Below are positions 12,218 to 24,652 of a DNA stretch of 64,000 nucleotides, piece after piece; the first letter of the stretch is position 1, and each line of letters opens with the position of its first letter. The translations under genes and the position numbers were made by a program. The stretch lies in NCBI GenBank assembly GCA_038501625.1, contig JAZAYU010000184.1:62001-126000 (forward strand), given 5' to 3'. The notes below the pieces were generated by a model. It was not told where the DNA came from, ran no database searches, and worked only from the letters and a program-made list of their open reading frames with translations. The DNA comes from Corbicula japonica. Lineage: Eukaryota > Mollusca > Bivalvia > Venerida > Cyrenidae.

Positions 12218-13694
12218 AATATACTGAAAGGATAAAGAAACGCAGGGTAACAATTGGATAGGCAGGTTCGAAAGCTCATATAAAGTCAGACAAAAATTTA
12301 TGTTAATAAGCAAAAAGTTGGGGTTATTGTAAGGATTATCCTAATCCATCAAGATGTTTCGCTTATTAAAATTTGCTGCGACTAAGGGGTGTTCAGTCAG
12401 GAACTCATCAGAGCCTAGTTCCCCCTTGTTAATGTTATTCTCATCAAAATTGCTTTTGAAAGATAAAAGTAACAAATTTCCAAAGTCTTTTGTTCCCATT
12501 TAAGGCTATTTTGATAATCTAGGTCTGCTAGCAACATTTCAGACAGGAACCACAAATGATAAAAAGCATCATTTTCACTGACCTGATGTTATCTGTTTAT
12601 GTCCTGGCTCAGTTCAGCTGCTTTTTTATTTCAGGATCAGTCAGCAGGCTTTTGCAGTCCAGTAAGATGTTCTCACGTTCTTGCCTGTCAAACGTGTCAA
12701 GAACAGAAACTTCAAAAATGAATCAATATTGGACTGTAAAGTACTGGATGAGACTGTGGGCGTTGAGCCTTTGCTGTATTGTGCACTATCACTGCATAGA
12801 TTATTTTTTGCAACCCTTTAAACAGTTAATGTTTTGTTACTGTCAAAATCCTTCCATCATTGAATGACTTGACTTTATACATACAATATGTGCCTAGAGG
12901 GCGTACAATGTCAATTACTTTGCCCTATTCATACCGACTTGAGCTGTGTCACCAAAATGGAAACAACCATTTTCATGTGTTTGTTAAAATAATATTTTCC
13001 GTATGTTTATTGTCTACAATATAGCGATATCCCAAGGGATTGCAATAGATTGTTCCCCTTGAACATCGCGTATGAATACGAAAGTAGTGCGCACGCGGAG
13101 TAACAGATAAGGCCATGAAGGATAGGGAAATATGACACGGCTTAATAGAGATTTTTCTGTTTAGTAAGTGAGAAAATAGAATTGCTTTGATGTATTACAT
13201 CACCCACAACATTACAGCTGTCTCGGTCCATGATTATTATTTGATCACCTTGTAACACCACTACCACTCTTCTGTATATAGGTTAAAACGATTCCATTTA
13301 TTTTCCTTCTTCCCCCGCACTGTCATTCGAACTGTCTACCACCAGATATTCTTCCTTGAAATACCCCAGAGCTGTTCAGGCAGTATGTTAGATTGAACAT
13401 ACCTTTCCATAAACAAGTATGCAAACTTCTATTACTTTTAACCTTATCTTCACAATCTAACTACCGGCTAATTAGTTTTAAACTGTTTTATCTGACTCGC
13501 CTCTTACTGATATTCTCTGCAGATTGACGCAAATGTCTAGCTCCCCAGCAGGGGTTTGACATAAATGGAAGATAAATAGCAAGCGAAGACTTCTTCATAG
13601 AATGATGCTTTATGAAATTTCACTCTGAAATCTGCTTAGCCACCTTTTTAATAAACACACCTCCCAAAATTGCATGATCGTACACTTATTGACT
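12218..13694. other. Noncoding, no recognisable gene
   Basis: A 103-codon frame at 12556 lacks domain features and looks like chance. No RNA gene or repeat was seen. Confidence 0.5.
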
Positions 13695-14209
13695 TACATT
13701 TACTAAAATCGAAAACGAAAATAGCAAAATCTTTTAACTTTGATTTTCGTGTAATGATGTTTGAGACTTAGTAGACGAATGAGTAACTCGAGAAAAATCC
13801 TGCACTTTGGATTGGAATATGATTATCAACAGAATAAAATACAAGAACAGTACTTACTGGAAAAATGGAAAATACACTTTCGTTTTGATAATCTACTGGA
13901 GCGCTAAAAAAAGAAACAATAGATATGTCTTTTGTTACAGTTCACAAATAATATTTAAATGAAAACGATGCTCTCTTCATAGGTTGGTGGTTTAAGAAAT
14001 TGTACTGCTAGATTGAAACAAACATTTTACTAAAACGAAAACGAAAGGAGAAAATTTTATATTTGATTTTCGTATAATGACGTTTGAGTCATAATAGACG
14101 AATGCGTTACTCGAGTAAAATGCTATTTTTATGTAATTTTATTTTAAATATAATCATTAACATAATAAAATAAAAATAGTACTTACTAAATCATAAAATT
14201 CACTTTGAT
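13695..14209 (+). repeat. Two direct ~188-bp repeats
   Basis: 13695-13882 and 14021-14209 share TACTAAAAY-GAAAACGAAA, TTTGATTTTCGT, AATGAYGTTTGAG, TAGACGAATG, ACTCGAG and ACAGTACTTACT-like sequence in the same order, offset by about 326 bp. Divergence is moderate, suggesting an old local duplication or two insertions of one element. Confidence 0.75.
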
Positions 14210-14260
14210 TTGAATGTGTTCGTACCTAAAATTAACTGCTTTATTAAGCGCAAATATTGA

Positions 14261-14325
14261 TAGTCTGGATTACCTGCCCCTAACACTACGTTATCGGGTC
14301 AGGCATACGCCAATAATGGCGACGC
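14261..14325 (+). repeat. Direct repeat, copy 1
   Basis: The segment TAGTCTGGATTACCTGC followed by CTAACACTACGTTATC and GGTCAGGCATA recurs at 14982-15050 with few differences. Confidence 0.8.
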
Positions 14326-14981
14326 ACCGTGTATACAGAATCCTATAGTAAAATATATATTTGTTTGACCAACCTTTCAAACTCCGTAAGTATCTTTCTT
14401 TTGTTTGCATATATTGATACCGACCCTTAATTTATGATGGTCCACGCTATGTCAAGTGAAAATCGGTTATTATTAAACTGTATAGTTTTCGGACAAATAG
14501 CGGTATATAGGCATTCCGGATAATCGGGAAAGCAACAAATATCAAGAGAATTTAGAGAAGTAGTCTGAAAAAAATGGCGACCTAATCTAAAAAATATGTG
14601 TGGACTATAGATTAAGTCATCAGAAATCTGTTTAAATTTTGTTTGATTTTGTTATTTAAACATGTACGCATTGTCTACAGTTTGGGGGAAAAAGACCAAA
14701 TGAGAATATAGCAGATTCATATTTATATTATTTGAACAGGGAAAGAATGGATCATACATCTGTACATATCGAAGGGATAAAGAACGCTACCCGAAATTTA
14801 TCAGAGACCAAAGCGAGCACTTGTATGGCAAAATCAAAACAACACCATGTAAACCGAAACGTAAGAGAGACACCAGTCACCAACAGACAAGACTCCATTA
14901 CAGAGGTCAAAACGAGTTGTTGTCGATGATGTAAGCTTTTTGTTAATTCCAGGCCTTCGAAATCTTCCGATTTTATCCGAT

Positions 14982-15050
14982 TAGTCTGGATTACCTGCAC
15001 CTAACATTAGGTTATCAGGTCAGGCATAGGCCAAACATGGCTGTGCTCCA
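14982..15050 (+). repeat. Direct repeat, copy 2
   Basis: This copy of 14261-14325 lies about 720 bp downstream. Matching continues into GCCAANNATGGC and then fades. Confidence 0.8.
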
Positions 15051-15055
15051 TAGTA

Positions 15056-16365
15056 TGGAAAATCGATATAAACATCACTAGAGGAATTGAAGATTGATGG
15101 ACCATCTTAATAAAAAATAGGAAGGATATAGGTTAAGCATCATAAGATTAATGTTGTTTTTGAAATGGGCAGCTTAATTCATGATTGAATGGTTGAGTGA
15201 CGTTGCTTTAACTTATTTCAGATAGAGCGATTGTCAATGCAATTTCAGATAAACGTTTTTATAAACACATTGATACTTTAAGAAAGAGCATTTATATAGA
15301 TAAGGTTTTTAAAGATTATAAAGTATTAAAGTGCTAAGTTTTTTAGCTAGTGCATTGTAAACACAAATCTGCCTTTGCATCAGACATGGGGAAAATTATT
15401 GTTAAAAGTAATGAATTTAATTAGTATTATTTGAGAAGGTTATGCATTAAATTAAGCATTATTTTATTCACATGAGAACTGATAAATAAAAACAAAAGTC
15501 AACTGTAAATATATATACATGTTTATGTATAATAAAGTTACCATCTTTACAAAGTACCAATCTCAAAGTTTGAAAATCTCAAATGACACCTTAAGGACTT
15601 GGGACAAAACTAGTCTAAGTACATCAGGATAAATACAGGTTAACCCCTGCTTTAGTAATCTTTAATTTCATTGCTGTTATTTACACATTAGATTGTTTTA
15701 TTGACAAAGGACTATTGTGGCAACTAAATGTAATCCAATTAAATTATTATGTCACTAGCATCAGCATTATATATATTTTCTTACCAAATAAATCAATTAT
15801 AGTGAACAAAATCAAATAGTAAACAAAATCCAATAATCCTATGCAGTAACAGCATTTTGGCATAGGTAATGCATAAAATTAGCATTCAAATAATTCCAGA
15901 TCTGTTGCATTTCACAATACCTTGCATTACTGAAAACAAGTTATGCATTATTAATGCATTAGCATTAAAATATAATTAGTCCTATGTCTGCTTTGCATAC
16001 AATCAGTCAGATAAAGGGTGTAATTTCCAAATGTGAAACACAGTATAGAATTTTATAGTTTGCATATAGATAATATTAAATAAAAATGCTTGTTATGTAC
16101 CCTTTGGCTATTAATCACCTCTGCAGCATGCTAATCTGCTTTGTAACATAGCTTGCGTGATGAGTGCTACTGCACTTAAGCACATTAGCCATTAACTAGG
16201 CTCCCTCGGTGCAAGAAGACCTGGTGGTTCAGATTAGACAATGCAGAAAAATATTCACCATTTGATTCCATTGTAGATAATTCAAGATTCTTGTAGACAA
16301 TTTGTATGTCTCCAATTGTAATCATATTTTACTCACAATCTGCACCTTATAAATAAAAAACTAAC
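15056..16365. other. AT-rich noncoding DNA
   Basis: No gene recognised. Near 15430 and 15850-15970 the sequence is rich in TGCATTA/TAATGCA words, giving weak palindromes, but no bounded element could be drawn. Confidence 0.45.
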
Positions 16366-16445
16366 AGGTCAGATCATGATCAGACAGCATAGATGTTCTA
16401 GCTGATCTGGATCTACACTGGTCACACATGTTATAAAATGTGTGT
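16366..16445 (+). repeat. Dispersed repeat R2 (AGATC-rich), fragment
   Basis: AACAGGTCAGATCATGATCA and GCTGATCTGGATCTACACTG, then GTCACACATG and a pre-ending GGAGTAAAAGGTTAAGG, match the repeat at 50585-51075 and its right-arm copy. This places the R2 family outside the large inverted duplication. Confidence 0.7.
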
Positions 16446-16565
16446 ATAATTATGGAGTAAAAGGTTAAGGTTGTGAAGTAACCTAATAGTAGGCTCAAAT
16501 TTAAAAATAGCATGAATGATTCCTTACCTATGGAATACATGTACCAAAAAAGTAAGTATTCACTA

Positions 16566-16945
16566 CACTATAATTATCCATTCCAATAACCATTAAAGTT
16601 ATTGACGATAACTGGGATTACCGGCCAGTAGTCATAGTTATTGGCGAAATCCCAAGTTCTCGGTCGATAATCGTAGTTTTCGTTCATATTTGTTGCACAA
16701 TTATTTTGATATGCATAGTTATTGGTAAAAAGCCTAGATATTGCCAGTTTACCATGGTTGAGGCCGAGAACTATGGTTTTCGGGTTGTTAACTCTAGTTT
16801 TCGGCAATATCCATAGTTATTGGGCCGATAACCATAGTTATTGACAATAACTACAGTTATAGCCCGAAATCTAAGGTTTTCACCAATAACCATAGATATT
16901 GGGCAGTATCCCAAGTTATCGTCAATAACTATGGTTATGGCCGAG
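16566..16945. repeat. Array of degenerate short palindromic units
   Basis: Variants of a roughly 17-22-bp unit, ATAACCATAGTTATTGG and its reverse complement, recur throughout with irregular spacing. Because the unit is palindromic, both strands read similarly. The two minus-strand frames here encode Asn/Tyr/Gly-rich peptides (NNYGYRP-like), which follow from the repeat rather than from a gene. Confidence 0.8.
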
Positions 16946-16956
16946 GTAGCCTGGAT

Positions 16957-17046
16957 TCCAGGCGATGAAGTATATTTTTTATTCATTCTCCAACTAATTA
17001 TCTTGAGCCAGTCTACATCTCTATCTGAACTTCATCGCCTGGACTA
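16957..17046. repeat. Short inverted repeat
   Basis: TCCAGGCGATGAAGT (near 16958) and its reverse complement ACTTCATCGCCTGGA (near 17030) enclose about 55 bp. This makes a 90-bp hairpin-type element directly after the palindromic array. Confidence 0.75.
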
Positions 17047-18126
17047 AAGCGTTGGAGTACCAACCTGATTTTAGGTTGGTTATCAATCACTGTCAAGAAT
17101 TGACCACAAGGTGCTAAGTGGTTTATTGCCTGATGTTTATAAGCCCATTGATACCATGTGGTGCATTTAGATCATTATCTCTCAGTTTTTCTTGACTAGG
17201 TTAAAAATCATCACACTCTGTGTTTCACATTCTTGCTGTTGATTTCATAAGAACTCCACGATGGTGCTATAGACTTTGCATTGCAAAAAATTGAATTAGT
17301 GCTTTAAAACCAGACCAAAAAGCTGTATTTGAACAATATATCTGGAAGAGATTCTCTTTTCAGCTCACCAAATGGCAGTGGCAATAGCTTGGTTTTCAAA
17401 TGGCACATTTCCTCTACCATTACTTTAAAAATAAAGAAAAAGTTGCACTCTATTCACGTGGATTCATAATTATGATGGGGTGGGAGGTGGAGGTTCGTGT
17501 ACATGCCCCCACACCCAGATTTTTTTAAATAACAATGGTGCAGTCTGAGGCATTCTGAGCATTCTGGGGTAAATTATGTGGATTCAGCCGCATATAGGCA
17601 GCTACGCGACTGCCTATCGATTTTGGGGGACAATATAATCATGCTGTCATAAATAGAATATATTGAAAGTCAAAAGCGTAAACATTGGGAGATGACAATT
17701 ATCCCATATTAAATTTTTCTTAGCACAAAATTGTAGCATAAATGTATAGACACAGACATTTTCTTAAAAGTGTGATAATAGTAATAATATAATGTAATAT
17801 TTAAAAGCTTGTTGATAAAATATAGCCTGATATTTGTAAAATATAACAAATGTAACTTAAAAAGAAATCCATATGACACAATGGAAATATTTCAAGTTTA
17901 GATTGAGCCTACTAACTAAATTGCATAAACTGTTCTATTAAAGCTAGTAATCATTATAAATGATAAAGAGAATTAATTACCATTTCAAAACAATGTGTGT
18001 AAATAAAGTATTGCATACTTCGCTGAGGCAATCTCTTTCTGCTTACATGCTCATGAGATTTTTTCAAATTAGATAATTATTTTTTTCGTTCGTTTGTTAA
18101 AGCGAATGATGTTTTGATTGTATGAT
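17047..18126. other. No gene recognised
   Basis: AT-rich sequence without a supported frame, RNA gene or bounded repeat. Confidence 0.5.
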
Positions 18127-18897
18127 GGGCTGTTTCAAAAAAGGCTGGTTTGGGTTTTCCTGTTAAAAAATGTACAACAAACAGTTACTTCCATTTCCTA
18201 CTTTGCAGAGGTGTCTTATCATGCCCTTTAAAGATTTGTGAAGTTTCATAAAAATAGCACCATTCGTTAAAAATATTCTAAAATAATGGGCAAAAAAATG
18301 TCAGGAGTGTGACAAAAGAGTGTGACACTTTTAAAAATCACATTTGTTCAGACCATCATTTTACAAATAGCTTGAAAAAAGACAAGTTTAAGTGTTGTTT
18401 TAGTAAAAGGTGCATTTATTAAGCATCAACTAATGATAAAATTAAGCATATTATACTTCAAGTAATCAAAATTTATGCTATTAAGTTAAGCGTGGTAGTA
18501 AAGAAAATACCACAAGTTCTTAAACACTTATATTTGATGCTTCGACATTTATTTTAACAGAAATGCACATTTAACAAATAAAAAACAGTAATAATTGTAT
18601 TTTAAGAACATACGTAAATGTAAATGAAAATTCTTGTGATTTATTTAATATTGGTCAATAAAGCTCCATAAATATATTTTTATTTACATTTTTTTCACTT
18701 CACTTGCCTTTTTTTGAAATAGCCCAAATGACAATATCTCAGCAACCAGTTGACCGATTTCAAAAATCTTTCCAGTTCTATACTCAGTTTCAATAAGCAA
18801 AAAATACAGAATAACAAGTTCGGAATTTTTATGAACTTTAATTTTTCACTATATTTTTACTTTTCCTTCCATTTTTTTAAACAGCCCATACATATTT
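18127..18897 (+). mobile_element. Non-autonomous TIR element, copy A (771 bp)
   Basis: It is bounded by GGGCTGTTTCAAAAAAGGCT and the inverted AAAAAAACAGCCC-type end. Almost its whole length matches the reverse complement of 44517-45766: shared landmarks include CAGAGGTGTCTTATCATGCC, TTTGTTCAGACCATCATTTT, ATGTCAGGAGTGTGACA and CAATATCTCAGCAACCAGTT. No transposase is encoded. The target-site duplication is unclear. Compared with copy B about 430 bp are missing near 18495. Confidence 0.8.
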
Positions 18898-19296
18898 AAT
18901 ATACCTCTAAGGCAGTTTTGATCTGAAGCTACTGTTTTCTTCTTTTCTGTCACCAATTATACATAATAGTTTTTCCATGTTGGTGTTAGTTCTACAGAAA
19001 TGTATGTTTTTTAAGGTGCTTCACTACTTCTGGATGCCATATTCAAACTTATGTGAATTTAATCCAGTAACTATATCTTATTTTACTCATAGGTGTTAGT
19101 TCTTTCAGTCATATTGGTCAGTTTATTCAGCTCTTTCAAAACCTTCAAATTCTACATGAACAGTTAAAAGTATCAGAATCCCTAAGGTAAATAAATATTT
19201 GCTGATAGTGGTCATTAGCACAGCAGACCGATTAGACACGGGTAATTTTAGAGCACTAACATGTCAATCATTTCCAGGAGACCCCAAACGCTTTAT

Positions 19297-19423
19297 ACTA
19301 GTCTGATAATTCAGACATCTCTCTCAATGCAGTATGATAGAAAATAGACTGGCTGCAATAAAAGTCTGTTATGATTTATAAAATATAAATAAAAAGACAA
19401 AACAAACTAATTATCAGACTAGT
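19297..19423. repeat. Small inverted repeat
   Basis: ACTAGTCTGATAATT and AATTATCAGACTAGT are perfect 15-bp inverted arms about 100 bp apart, a hairpin-type mini-element. Confidence 0.75.
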
Positions 19424-19796
19424 GGCTAGTCTATGGCCGAGGGTGATTCATAACCAAAAGGTACATTATATAGAAAGAAAACAAATAGAGCATAATAATT
19501 GCATGTGAAATTCATAGAAGACTTTCTGACAGCAGTTTATATGGGCTTAACATTCTGTTCAGCATCTTTTAAGGTGCAATGACCTAGCTTTTTACTCTGC
19601 GGTGTTCTGTCCGTTATGGGAACAAGACTTAACCAAAAAATGGGAATTCCGGTAAAATAGGCATTTCAAAATTTGAGCAATTTTAAACAATATTTCTAGC
19701 GAAACATTAATTTTGTTTAAATTTCAAAATAATTTTATTCATTAATATATTCTGCAAAATAAATTCATAATACTTTACACTAAGTTCACAGGCGTC

Positions 19797-20025
19797 CCAA
19801 AAGTTGCCAGTCGGAAGGAGCTGTCAGGTAAAATTTTGGCTGGTCCTACACAATTTCGATGTTATTAGACCGAGTGTCAGACAAAAATTTCAATTCCTTA
19901 TACTTGCTCAGTCCTTTTTTTATTATGTTTCAGTTCCACAGAATTAGTTTTGGTCAGACAGATTTTCACATCTTGTCTGACCAAATGTCTGACACATTTT
20001 ATCAGTTTTCAGGAAGTCTAAGTTC
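19797..20025 (+). repeat. Dispersed repeat R3, copy 1
   Basis: It matches 47210-47448 in the same orientation over about 230 bp: GTTGCCAG, GACAGACAAAAAT-like sequence, TTATCATGTTTC-like sequence, TCACATCTTGTCTGACCAAA and TGTCTGACAC, ending in GGAAGTCT. The unit carries a palindromic GGTCAGACAG ... TGTCTGACC motif. Confidence 0.85.
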
Positions 20026-20484
20026 ATAATACTTAATTCTGCTTTATGCATAATATATATGTATACTGAAAGTATACGTTTTCATACCTTAGTTCAGAAA
20101 AATCAAATTAAGTATAATGTAATCAGACAAAAGAATATGTTTGTAAACATGCATAAAATATTGGCAATCTCCCTGATCAACATCCCAGGGTGCATTTCTT
20201 TTTTTTAATATTTAGTAACACTTGTGTACATAATAGATTATAAGATCATCAAAATGGCTTATTAGATCATTATTCATCGCATTTTAGTGTCAAGATCTCA
20301 AATAATGTCCACATCTGCTTGGAAGACCGATATACAGTGGCTTATACAGTCGGGACACGAATTTTCAGAGAATATGGTATTCGATAGTAAATTCTTTGTG
20401 GATAGACTGGTTACTATCCCAATCTATCAAAACAAAACAAAAAAGATGAGTTTATGTGGTGTAGACCCTCATTTTCTTTTTTTA

Positions 20485-20507
20485 GGGGGGGTGGGGGGGG
20501 GGGGGGG
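20485..20507 (+). repeat. Poly-G tract
   Basis: A near-pure G run of 23 bases with a single T. It is prone to slippage, and the overlapping glycine-rich frames (20287-20675) are low-complexity. Confidence 0.95.
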
Positions 20508-20509
20508 CA

Positions 20510-22600
20510 GGGGCGGCCAGTTTATACTTATTTTGGAGAAAACAGGGTCCGTCTTCCAAGCACCTGTGATTATGTCAAGGTTGAAAGCTTTCATAACAAA
20601 AACTTTGAAATAGGAATTTTTAACATAATTTTAGGCTCTAGGCAACACAGATCTACAATTAAACCCAGCTTTTAAGAATTTAGGACATTATTCCAAACTA
20701 TCAGTAAATAATATCAAAATATAACAATAAGTGAATTATATTCCAAATGATTAAAAAGAAGGCAATGGAATTTGCCAAAATTCTATGGCATCAGGGGTCC
20801 AATGTATCCGAAATCCAACTAAACTTTCATCAGTCCGAAAATTATTCAACTCAACAACTGTTATTTTTCTTCCAAACCAATCGGCATATCGCAAAAAAAG
20901 ATATTTCATTTGCCATTATCAATTACAAATGGAAAAAACCATTTTATTCAGATGGTCCATGGATTTCTATAAGTTTTTACTTACGCTATTTCCTAAATAT
21001 TCCTTCATTCTAGGTAGCAGTTAAGACTTTCTAGCCTTAGATACGAATTGGCCCCGGTCAAATTTGAAGATAAGAGGTAAGTGGGATAACTGTAAGCTTC
21101 ATGGCACTTTAAAATATTTTTAGATGCTATATTTGCAGTTTCACATGTTTAGCTAGGATCCCCAAAAATTGCCTGACATGCTCTTTTTGACCTTGACACT
21201 TTCAGTGTGAGGCAGGTGCTTGGAAATGCGAAACTAATACATTTCTGGCTCTGCCTTCAGTTTAACTTGCAATTCTCAAGGGGCATACAAACAAGTATGA
21301 GTAGTGCAAAATCTTGATGGTAAGGTATATTTTGAGTATGATTTAATGAAACAGTAGGGATTTTCCATGTGTGAGTGGCAAGCATTTATTTTGGTTGTTG
21401 GCAATAAGAAAGCTGTGAACCGATGAATGTTTGAAATTTTGCCTCGTCGGCCGACCAGTTTTCGCGACCAGAATTTGAAAGTTAATGTTTGTAAAAATTC
21501 ATCTGATATGTTTTGCATATAATTTTACTTTGTTTTCATAAACTTAATGTCATTGTGATGTCAGTTATGTGCCCTTTCTGTTTCAGGTATGTGCTAGTAG
21601 GGAGCAAGTGGGCTTGTCGTGTTGGCTGTGATTCTTCGGTTTTGCGATATATCAGAGAACCGTTTACTGCCCCCTCTATACCGCCATATTTGGCGCATGC
21701 CAGACGTACTGTTTGATAGTACGACGGGTACCGGACTAAAATATTGACTGATTTTTATCTGAAAATAGTTCACCTGCAGGCGTTTAAATTATGTCATAGA
21801 TTCTGCTGAAAATGTGTTTGAATATGAATATAGATTATATAGCAGGACTCTTCATTTTATACTGAAATCAATGTAAAAGGAATGGCGTGTTCTATTTAAT
21901 TAAGCAGGCATTTTGATATTTTGTTCGAAAGCACTGTGTACACTCACCCAAAGTTCTAATTGGTAACTTTTTGTCCGTATTTTTTTATTAGAAATACATT
22001 GAATTCACTCTTTATTTATTATCATATGCCAACAACAGTCTTCATCTTAAGCTTTAATCTTGTAATAATTGACTTTAGGGCAGTTTGGCGAGAGTTATAC
22101 TTAATTTTGCTAAAAATGCATTTCTTGCATAAAAAGGTCAAGCAAAATTTGCTCTTAATTTCTCGTTTTATTTTAATAGGACCCCTCATTAGTAGGAAAA
22201 ACATAAAAACTTATAAATCAACAGCAAATTTGTGTTTAAATAAATTCCCTTCAAAGAATCCAATTTTTAAATTACCTCCCTTTCAATAAAAGACTGTTTT
22301 AATTTTGACACTGCGGTGTAAGTAAATGGTATTTGATTCATGTAATAAAACAATCAATAAAGATTAAAAATGACATTATAGAATTGATTTCAAGAGAAAA
22401 CAGTTTTTTCCAAAACCACTCTTGACGTAGGGAAGAAACGAAACTAGCATACATTGTAAACAAATACAATTGATGACCAATTAGAACTTGGTTGAGTGTC
22501 TTCCTTGAAAAAAGTATTTTTCATCCCCTCATAATGTTTTTGCATTTTAGTATGTTGATCAAGATTTTTGCTCAGAAATAGCATCGAAAACCAACTGGAA
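20510..22600. other. No supported gene
   Basis: Frames of up to 109 codons here (21960, 20747, 21276) have no recognisable domains and AT-driven composition. A polypyrimidine tract ending TTTCAG lies just before 21588, but it runs straight into GTATGT and no exon can be defined. Confidence 0.45.
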
Positions 22601-22611
22601 AAGTGTGTTGC

Positions 22612-22800
22612 TTTCCAGTACAATATTGATCCAACCCAAACGATGGTGTGCATATGGCGTATGGTCCCCAGATAAAAAATGGGTTTGCCTTAACGAGAAA
22701 ACAAAAGGCTGAACTAAACAGAATAGAGTTTTGAAAGGGGATCTTAGAATATAAATCCTGAATATCAAAAACACGCCAAAGGCAAAATTTAAAAAGCAGG
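22612..22800 (-). repeat. Dispersed repeat R1, copy (5' block)
   Basis: On the minus strand it reads GCCTTTGGCGTGTTTTTGAT, GGATTTATATTCTAAGATCC, CCATTTTTTATCTGGGGACC and CATATGCACACCATCGTTTG, the shared order of family R1. R1 copies recur at 24923, 26868, 28200, 29805, 34490, 37840, 44320 and 54728. Confidence 0.8.
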
Positions 22801-22949
22801 AAGTATATCATTGGGAGTGATTGAACAATATTCGAATCAATATTGGCTGGAATATTGGAACCACCCATCTCAAAACTGGCCGAAATATTAAAACAAAGGA
22901 TAGTTTAGAAGTACTACTTACATAGTACAAGTATCGTGCTCAACGAACT

Positions 22950-23098
22950 TCAAAAGACGTTATTGATATCAGCACAGATTGAATGTACGTGGAGACTTTT
23001 TACAGCCGTCACACTGCACAAGCAACGCTTCTCTGATATTGAAATAGATGAAAAGGGAACATTGAAAGCCATCGAACACAATAAAATATGAAATGATA
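22950..23098 (-). repeat. Dispersed repeat R1, copy (3' block)
   Basis: Minus strand: GTTCGATGGCTTTCAATGTT, CCCTTTTCATCTATTTC, GACGGCTGTAA and CGTACATTCAATCTGTGCTG. The last two words recur at 28655-28690 in the same order, showing that R1 extends beyond its central block. It is immediately preceded on that strand by a tRNA-like module. Confidence 0.75.
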
Positions 23099-23104
23099 GT
23101 GCCT

Positions 23105-23192
23105 CTAGCTGGGAGCAAACCCGCACCGTCACGACGACAGCGCCTAGCCCTGCAATTCCTGCGACGCAACCAACTGAGCTAGCCGGGACAAC
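23105..23192 (-). repeat. tRNA-like module (SINE-type head)
   Basis: The minus strand gives a canonical A box, GGCTAGCTCAGTTGG (23170-23184), and a B-box-like GGGTTTGCTCCC (23111-23122) at tRNA spacing. The B box departs from GGTTCGA. An acceptor stem is not evident, so a tRNA-derived retroposon head is more likely than a tRNA gene. Confidence 0.6.
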
Positions 23193-23199
23193 CCCAAAT

Positions 23200-24640
23200 A
23201 TGATGTATTGGATAGCCCTGATATACGTAACAATCACTTTCTATTTTCCATGGCGAAGATAAAACCAGTACACGAGATAAATGTTTCGAATCAATTATAT
23301 TTAAACCTCTGACACTACAAAGCTTTGATTATGTGCAAGTTTAAGCGAACTTCGAAATGTAAAGTTACCATTGACCCAAAGAACTGCAGTTAATTTTAAG
23401 CCATTTTGGCACCAGGTTATAATGTAAAAAAACTAACAAAGAAAGCTCGTGTTAAGCTATTTAGCTAGTGTTTTCTTGACATTAGGTTAGTTTGGTATGT
23501 TTTGCCGTTTCTTAGCTCCCTTTGATTAAAGTTATTTTATTTAGTTTCGGTTTCCCTTTCTGAATAATAAAGGTTGCAGTGGAAATTTAAGAGGTAAAAT
23601 GTAAGATAATCTTAATCGTTTTTGTTGATATTACGCATTTCAATGGAGCTTACATTTTAATACAATCGTAAAGATTTTAATATTAAATTAAATTTGAAAA
23701 TTTTATTTTGGAACATTTAACCTGTTTAACATGCCTTGTTTGTGACCTATTTAATATATTCTTAAAGATTATTGTAATTCATAACATATGAAATTGTTAT
23801 TTTCGGGAATATTTTACCTGTCAATAGACAAATTGTTATGTCGGCTTAAAAATTACGACAATGCAAGTAAACAAGTAAAACTTCGCCCTATTTCTTTATG
23901 CATTGATAGCCTGAGAATTTTCAACCGAGCGTCCAAGTAATGATAATCTGCGGGTTCCCAATGACCCTTTACACTATATAATGAATTTCTACTTTCGATT
24001 TATTGCTGATATTGTAACTTTAACTGAAACAATAAATAGGTCTGGAAAATTAATTGTTCGATATTGGATATCTTTGTTTTTAGAAATAGTGCTAAAACTT
24101 ATAAGAAAAGTATTTTGAAGTTCTGCTGTACTTGTTATCATAATACAAGGTTCAAATAACAAAGGTTACAACATAACTTTTCGCGTTATCATATTTAATA
24201 CGTAAATAGTAATAAATTAGATCTGGTTTATTGAATACAGATATTCTCATATTCAATGAGCTTATGAATCATCAAATTGAACCCAATAATTTACCTTTAT
24301 AAACGTCAGTCTGTTAAATTGTTCTGTATTAATTGCACTCAGTCAATGTGTTTTGGATTGCACCATTGCCGGTAAACTGATTTTTTTTACATTTTCTAAC
24401 GTCATCGGGTTTTACAAGTTTTATTTTTAGATGGAATATCATTTCAAATCACCGATGTCTGTCCTTATTTAATGTATATCTTAAAGTTAACTTAAAACTT
24501 CCTATAAGCAAACTGCATGTTGTTCTTGACATCTGATCAAATAATAAAAGTTCATGTACAGTTTTTAAAAGGAAGTGTCAAAACAATGGTCTTTGTCCGT
24601 AATAAGAATACAAAAGGTTTAAGTTCTAAAGGTTTGGATT
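23200..24640. other. AT-rich noncoding DNA
   Basis: No gene, RNA gene or clear repeat recognised. Confidence 0.5.
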
Positions 24641-24652
24641 ACATATTCATAC

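Noticed and set aside
14732..15000. Overlapping 65- and 82-codon frames on opposite strands
   Set aside because: Both are short, overlap each other and run into the direct repeat at 14982; no known motif.
16566..16945. Palindromic short repeats resembling a CRISPR array
   Set aside because: Units are degenerate, spacing is irregular, there are no unique equal-length spacers and no cas genes, and the context is eukaryotic.
20287..20675. Glycine-rich 73- and 108-codon frames
   Set aside because: They depend on the poly-G tract, which is prone to slippage.
23105..23192. A functional tRNA gene on the minus strand
   Set aside because: The A box is good, but the B box departs from consensus and no acceptor stem can be drawn; a SINE head is more likely.
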